A stretch of 62,454 nt of DNA from Acidobacteriota bacterium. GTDB lineage: Bacteria > Acidobacteriota > Blastocatellia > RBC074. Location: NCBI GenBank assembly GCA_016789605.1, contig JAEUQO010000146.1, forward strand, positions 1-62,454, given 5' to 3'. The translations under genes and the position numbers were made by a program. Position 1 is the first letter of the stretch, and each line of letters opens with the position of its first letter. Under the pieces are notes generated by a model. It did no database searches. It was not told the origin of the DNA and saw only the letters and a list, made by a program, of their open reading frames with translations. Shown here one piece after another: positions 56,625 through 62,454 of this stretch.

Positions 56625-58040
56625 ATGTCGAAACCTGTTGGTAAACGTGAAGAAACCATTTTGATCGTGGACGATGATCCGTCGGTCACGACCTCGCTCG
56701 CCTTGTTGCTCAAACAAGCCGGTTATCAATCGCGCACCGCCGCGTCTCCCAACGACGCCTTGGCGCTCTGCGAACAACCGGAAATCCAGCTTGTCTTGCA
56801 AGACATGAATTTTTCGCGCCAGACCAGCGGCGAAGAAGGTCTGGCGCTTTTACGACAAATCAAAACGAGGCGTCCGCATTTGCCTGTAGTCCTGATTACT
56901 GCCTGGGGGTCTATCGAACTTGCAGTGCAGGGCGTGCGCGCGGGCGCATCGGATTTCATCACCAAACCCTGGACGCATCAGCAAATCCTGCAGGCGGTCA
57001 ATACGGCTCTGGGTCTGGCTGCTGCAAACTCCGTGCGCACGCCACAACGACCGCCAACGCGCGACGAATTGTCGGCGCGTTTCGATTTCTCGCCATTGAT
57101 CGGACACGATCCGAAATTCTTGCGCGTGCTGGAACTGATCGGACGCGTTGCCGCCACGGATGCGTCGGTGCTGATCACAGGCGAAAGCGGCACCGGCAAA
57201 GAAATGATTGCTGACGCCTTGCACCGCAACAGCCATCGCCGGACGCAGCCATTTGTCAAAGTCAATCTGGGCGGCATTCCGGCAGCGCTGTTTGAAAGCG
57301 AAATGTTCGGGCACGTCAAAGGCGCATTCACAGACGCGCGGCAAGATCGCAAAGGACGATTTGAACTGGCCGACGGCGGCACCATCTTTCTGGATGAAAT
57401 TGGCGATCTGGACGCCAGCGCGCAGGTCAAACTGTTGCGCGTGTTGCAAGACCGTACGTATGAAGTGTTGGGCTCCAGCCAGACGCGCACGGTAGATGTG
57501 CGCGTCGTTTCCGCCACCAATCGCAATCTGACCGAGCTGGTGGCGGCGGGACAATTTCGCGAAGACCTGCTGTATCGGCTGAATTTGATTGCCATCCATT
57601 TGCCCGGTTTGCGGGAACGCGCCAGCGACATTCCGCTGCTGGCGCAGCATTTCTTGCAAGCGATGGGCAAAGTCTATCGGCGCACCAATCTGGGATTGAG
57701 CGAAGCGGCGTCGCGCTGGCTGCAAAAGCAACCGTGGCCGGGTAACATTCGCCAGTTGCGACACACGATTGAACGGGCCTTGTTGATCAGCAACAAAGAT
57801 GTGCTCGCCGCCGAAGATTTCGCGCTCGCCTTTGAAATGGATGCCGAAATGGATTCCCGCGAAGAACCTTCAGAAGCGTTGCCACAAGTCGGCGCCATGA
57901 CGCTCGACGATCTGGAAAAAGCCATGATCGTCAAAGCGTTGAAACACTATGATGGCAACATCAGCAAAGTCGCCGAAGCGCTCGGGCTAAGTCGCGCCGC
58001 GCTGTATCGCCGGTTTGAAAAATTCGGCATCAATACGTGA
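56625..58040 (+). CDS. Sigma-54-dependent response regulator, NtrC family
   Basis: 471 residues. Receiver domain with acidic pair in 'VDDDPS' and phospho-acceptor Asp60 in 'LVLQDMNF'. AAA+ domain: Walker A 'GESGTGKE' (186-193), 'ESEMFGHVKGAFTDA' with the sigma-54 contact loop reading GAFTDA where most have GAFTGA, Walker B 'GGTIFLDEIGD', and arginine finger region 'FREDLLYRLN'. A Fis-type helix-turn-helix ends it ('NISKVAEALGLSRAALYRRFEKFG'). It activates RpoN promoters when phosphorylated; the promoter at 47259 is the likely target. The kinase gene follows after 16 bases. Confidence 0.94.
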   Translation: MSKPVGKREETILIVDDDPSVTTSLALLLKQAGYQSRTAASPNDALALCEQPEIQLVLQDMNFSRQTSGEEGLALLRQIKTRRPHLPVVLITAWGSIELAVQGVRAGASDFITKPWTHQQILQAVNTALGLAAANSVRTPQRPPTRDELSARFDFSPLIGHDPKFLRVLELIGRVAATDASVLITGESGTGKEMIADALHRNSHRRTQPFVKVNLGGIPAALFESEMFGHVKGAFTDARQDRKGRFELADGGTIFLDEIGDLDASAQVKLLRVLQDRTYEVLGSSQTRTVDVRVVSATNRNLTELVAAGQFREDLLYRLNLIAIHLPGLRERASDIPLLAQHFLQAMGKVYRRTNLGLSEAASRWLQKQPWPGNIRQLRHTIERALLISNKDVLAAEDFALAFEMDAEMDSREEPSEALPQVGAMTLDDLEKAMIVKALKHYDGNISKVAEALGLSRAALYRRFEKFGINT

Positions 58041-58056
58041 GCTGAGAGGAATGCCT

Positions 58057-59388
58057 ATGCGCCAGGGCTTCGGCCTTCGTTTCAAATTCATCCTGTACCT
58101 GATTTGCGTACATCTGCTGTTTGCGGGCGTCGCTGTTTATCTGCTCAGTCAACATCGCATCTGGTTACTGGCGGTCGAAGCCGTTTTCATCTGTTCGCTG
58201 GCCGTCGGCATCAAACTCATTCGCAACCTGTTTGGCACAATCGAACTGCTCAACACCGGCGCACAATTCATTCAAGACAGTGATTTCACATCGCGCTTTC
58301 GCGAAGTCGGCCAGCCGGAAATAGACCGGCTGGTGCAAGTGTATAACCGCATGGCCGATCACTTGCGCGAAGAGCGTGCGCGTATGCAGGAGCAAAATTA
58401 CTTTCTCGAAAAGATCGTCGCCGCCTCGCCTTCCGGCATTCTCATCCTGGATTTTGACGGACGCATCGCCATCATCAATCCAGCGGCGGAACGCATGCTG
58501 GCGCAAACAACCGGGCAAATTGTGAACAAGCAATTGCAAGAATTGCCCGCGCCGTTTGCGCAAACGCTGGCGGAATTGCCCGTCGGCGAAGCTTGCGTCA
58601 TGCCGCTGCTCGGACGAAGACGCGTCAAATGTCGCCGTTCACAATTTCTGGATCGCGGCTTCACCCGCGATTTCATCCTGATGGAAGAGCTGACCGAAGA
58701 ATTGCGACAAGCGGAAAAAACGGCGTATGAGAAAGTCATCCGCGTGATGTCGCACGAGGTGAACAACTCTGTGGGTTCCGCCAATTCCCTGCTGCATTCC
58801 TGTTTGCATTACGCCGGTCAGATTGGCGCGGAAGACCGCACAGATTTTGAAACCGCGCTGCAAGTCGTTATCGGACGCACCAATCAGCTCAGCGGTTTTA
58901 TGCGCAATTTCGCGGACGTGTTTCGCTTGCCGCCCCCACAACTGCAACCTTGCCCGCTGCAAGAATTGCTGGAAACGATCTCGGTATTGTTCAAAGCAGA
59001 ATGTCAGTCACGCGGAATTGTCTTGCGTCTGGAAGTACAGGAACCGCTGGGAAGTGTTTGGCTGGATCGTGGCCAGCTGGAGCAGGTGTTTGTGAATGTG
59101 CTGAAAAATGCGGTGGAAGCCGTCGGCGAAAACGGTACGATCACCATTCGCCTTTGCCGTCAGGCAGGTCAGAAGTGCGTCATCATCGAAGACAGCGGCT
59201 GTGGTATCAGCCCGGCGGTGCGCGCCAACCTGTTCACACCGTTTTACAGCACCAAAGGAAATGGTCAGGGCATCGGCCTGACCTTGGTGCAGGAAATTCT
59301 GGACGCGCACGGCTTTGAATTTTCGCTGGAAAGTGCGCCCGGCAAAACAACTCAATTCACCATCTACTTTGACAGCAGCAAATCCTAA
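58057..59388 (+). CDS. Sensor histidine kinase of the NtrC-type activator
   Basis: 443 residues from ATG 58057; this start has GAGAGG seven bases upstream, while ATG 58051 lies too close to it. Two membrane helices (about 9-31 and 35-53) with almost no loop between them, a HAMP-like linker ('TIELLNTGAQFIQDSDFTSRF'), a PAS domain (about 115-215) and the kinase core: His233 in 'VMSHEVNNSVGS', N box 'FVNVLKNAVEAVGENG', G1 'EDSGCGIS', G2 'GNGQGIGLTL'. Very little periplasmic sequence is available for sensing, so it probably senses within or near the membrane, or via a partner such as the pump. It pairs with the response regulator just upstream. Confidence 0.93.
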   Translation: MRQGFGLRFKFILYLICVHLLFAGVAVYLLSQHRIWLLAVEAVFICSLAVGIKLIRNLFGTIELLNTGAQFIQDSDFTSRFREVGQPEIDRLVQVYNRMADHLREERARMQEQNYFLEKIVAASPSGILILDFDGRIAIINPAAERMLAQTTGQIVNKQLQELPAPFAQTLAELPVGEACVMPLLGRRRVKCRRSQFLDRGFTRDFILMEELTEELRQAEKTAYEKVIRVMSHEVNNSVGSANSLLHSCLHYAGQIGAEDRTDFETALQVVIGRTNQLSGFMRNFADVFRLPPPQLQPCPLQELLETISVLFKAECQSRGIVLRLEVQEPLGSVWLDRGQLEQVFVNVLKNAVEAVGENGTITIRLCRQAGQKCVIIEDSGCGISPAVRANLFTPFYSTKGNGQGIGLTLVQEILDAHGFEFSLESAPGKTTQFTIYFDSSKS

Positions 59389-59394
59389 ATCGTA

Positions 59395-59479
59395 ACAGCC
59401 GTCATCAGAACACGCGACGGTTAACCATTCCGATGAACATTGGCTTCCTGACTTGGTCATGTACCAATGTCGCGTGTTC
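59395..59479. repeat. Nested hairpin with dispersed repeat, copy 2
   Basis: GAACACGCGAC (59408-59418) pairs perfectly with GTCGCGTGTTC (59469-59479), and inside it ACATTGG (59437-59443) pairs with CCAATGT (59464-59470). The left flank, 59395-59416, repeats the element at 51073-51095 in reverse orientation. It lies between the convergent kinase and ferredoxin-reductase genes and could terminate transcription in either direction, although no U tract is present. Confidence 0.6.
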
Positions 59480-59483
59480 CGAT

Positions 59484-61205
<1,722 letters not shown>

Positions 61206-61250
61206 AAATCCCGGAAGCAATAACGGCGCCGCGCCAAGCAGCAAACGTGA

Positions 61251-61279
61251 CTAGTGCCTTGTCAGGTTGAAATTGATGG
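61251..61279. repeat. Left terminal inverted repeat of the IS630 element
   Basis: 29 bases beginning CTAGTGCC; two mismatches against the reverse complement of the right end (positions 9 and 16). Confidence 0.85.
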
Positions 61280-62370
61280 GTAGAGCCGCTGAAGTTTCTT
61301 GCGCGCATCAGCAGCAGTGAAGCGCCAGTCAATCGTTGCTTTGTCAGCATTCCGCTGTTTTTCGTAGGCGTTGGTTTCTCGTTTGAGGGTTTCAATGTCA
61401 GGGATGCGACGATCAAGACATTGCTCCTCCAAAACGCTGAGTTCGATCTCTGCCAGATTAAGCCAACTGCCGTGTTTGGGCGTGTGATGAAACTCGAGCT
61501 TTCTGGCAATTCGTCGTGCTTCTTCCGGCGCAAAGGCCTCGTAAAGGGAAGCGATCCGATGGGTGTTGAGTTGATCGCCAACCAAGCGGATGACGTCTGC
61601 TTCTGGATACCGTTCATCAACCAGCCATTTCAATTGTTGAGCGCAATCAACCATTGTTCGGCGATCCGTAACTTCGATATGCCGCCAGCAAGCTTGTGGC
61701 TCGCAAAACAGGAAGAGGTTGGCCGTGCCTTGCCGCTTGTACTCAAAGTCATATCGTTCGACGCGGCCGGGCGCGGCGCGGATCGGAGAGCGTGTCTCGG
61801 CGATCAACTGTTTGCTCTTTTCATCAAAACAGACTTTCGGGCGCTTGGGATCGTACGGCTCGTGGTAGAGGTCGAGCACATCTTCCATCCGGGCGACGAA
61901 TTCCGAACTGACTTCCGGAATACACCATTGTTTCTTCTGCCAGGGCTTGAGTTTGTTTTTTTTAGATACTGCCGCACGGCTTCGTGCGAGAGTGAAGCAG
62001 ACAAACCCAACTCGACGGCCTTGTCGGCCAACAACCGGAGTGTCCAACGCCGCCGTCCCGTTGGCGCTTTGCTGCAAGCGACCGCGATCAAATGTGCTTC
62101 GGCTTTGGGGTCGAGTTTGAGTTTCTGTCCTGGTCGTGAATGCTCGTGGAGACATTTGAGACTCTCTTCGACAAAACGTTTGCGCACCCGCTCAATGGTG
62201 GGCACGCTGGTCGAGACTTCTTCCGCGATCTGCTCATCGCTCAACCCGTCATCGGCTTTGAGCAAGATTCGCGCTCGCGTGGCCTTGCGAGCCATTGTTT
62301 TTCCGCTGCGCAGCAGGCGCTGCAATTCGTGTCGTTCTTCTGCGCTCAACTCTATGATGTACTTTTTCAT
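61262..62370 (-). CDS. IS630 family transposase, joined by a -1 frameshift
   Basis: The first frame starts at ATG 62370 ('MKKYIIELSAEERHELQRLL'), with a helix-turn-helix ('LSDEQIAEEVSTSVPTIERVRKRF'), and stops at 61804. The second frame, open from 62155 to the TGA at 61262, holds the DDE domain: Asp in 'KVCFDEKSKQLIA', 'VRLVGDQLNTH' with the second Asp, and Glu in 'GSWLNLAEIELSVLEEQC'. They meet at A8 on the coding strand (T8 at 61956-61963); a -1 slip there joins 'VRQYLKK' to 'NKLKPWQKKQW' and yields about 369 residues. This is the known expression mode for many IS630 elements and not necessarily a mutation. It catalyses cut-and-paste transposition. Confidence 0.85.
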
Positions 62371-62425
62371 CGCGTCTGACTCCTCTTCAATCACTTGAGT
62401 CAGACTTTATCCGGTGGCTGAACAG

Positions 62426-62454
62426 CCATCAATTTCAAACTGACACGGCACTAG
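62426..62454. repeat. Right terminal inverted repeat of the IS630 element
   Basis: 29 bases ending GGCACTAG at the last base of the window; it is the partner of 61251-61279. Confidence 0.85.

Larger units (their letters stand above)
61251..62454 (-). mobile_element. IS630 family insertion sequence, complete, ending at the window edge
   Basis: 1204 bases from CTAG (61251) to CTAG (62451-62454). The terminal inverted repeats agree at 27 of 29 positions: left 61251-61279, right 62426-62454. CTAG at both ends fits an element that targets TA. The internal sequence holds one transposase read in two frames. The left end lies 45 bases upstream of the ferredoxin-reductase start, so the insertion probably separated that gene from its former upstream region. 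The right end coincides with the last base given. Confidence 0.85.

Noticed and set aside
61804..62370. Transposase scored as a broken pseudogene because of two frames
   Set aside because: The -1 offset falls on an A8 run, both halves keep all motifs and the inverted repeats are intact, so programmed frameshifting explains it better.

Overview
The window looks like chromosomal DNA of a Gram-negative, free-living Acidobacteriota (Blastocatellia or Solibacter-like), roughly 55-60% GC. The signs are a secreted protease ending in the domain typical of Solibacter-type secreted proteins, an Oar-like TonB receptor with an N-terminal carboxypeptidase-regulatory domain, three giant cytochrome c/DUF1549/DUF1553 proteins, four DUF1501 proteins, and MacB-type ABC modules run by an NtrC-type activator and HEVNN-type kinase. 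This is inference from protein families; there is no rRNA or other marker. I saw no tRNA, rRNA or CRISPR array.

Layout. 1-5.5 kb (+): the 3' part of an NHL-propeller protein, a hairpin, then a 1393-residue secreted trypsin-like protease. 5.6-10.4 kb (-): a glycine-zipper envelope protein, then SAM hydroxide adenosyltransferase, folP and a pectate-lyase-like protein, the last three joined by stop/start overlaps. 10.5-14.9 kb (+): cysteine desulfurase, Fe-S scaffold, GlcE and GlcF. 14.9-15.3 kb: a non-coding stretch with several strong hairpins between convergent units.

15.3-33.8 kb (-), read from the right: two cytochrome c/DUF1549/DUF1553 proteins, a DUF1501 protein, a membrane-anchored arginine-deiminase homologue, a PQQ-like propeller protein and a TonB receptor ending in a strong terminator. 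Then come two closely related DUF1501 genes. Between them sits a lower-GC three-gene cassette: a PD-(D/E)XK/DUF4268 protein, XisH and XisI. A run of ten G lies just before its first start codon.

34.1-47.1 kb (+): a tightly packed unit with a third cytochrome c/DUF1549/DUF1553 protein, a DUF218 protein, an amidohydrolase, a DUF1080 glycosidase, a Tat-exported Gfo/Idh/MocA oxidoreductase, a GH25 muramidase, DUF1501, ThuA and a YfhO-like membrane protein. The DUF1080, Gfo/Idh and ThuA trio suggests extracytoplasmic sugar breakdown through 3-keto intermediates.

47.1-59.4 kb (+): an efflux locus of adaptor, ATPase, small secreted protein and two permeases, then an AraC regulator, a tricorn-like protease, an NtrC-type activator and its kinase. 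A well-formed sigma-54 promoter with upstream repeats precedes the adaptor gene, so the locus probably regulates itself. 59.4-61.2 kb (-): a membrane ferredoxin/zinc-ribbon/thioredoxin-reductase fusion. 61.25-62.45 kb: an IS630-family element whose right end is exactly the window end, and whose transposase needs a -1 frameshift at an A8 run.
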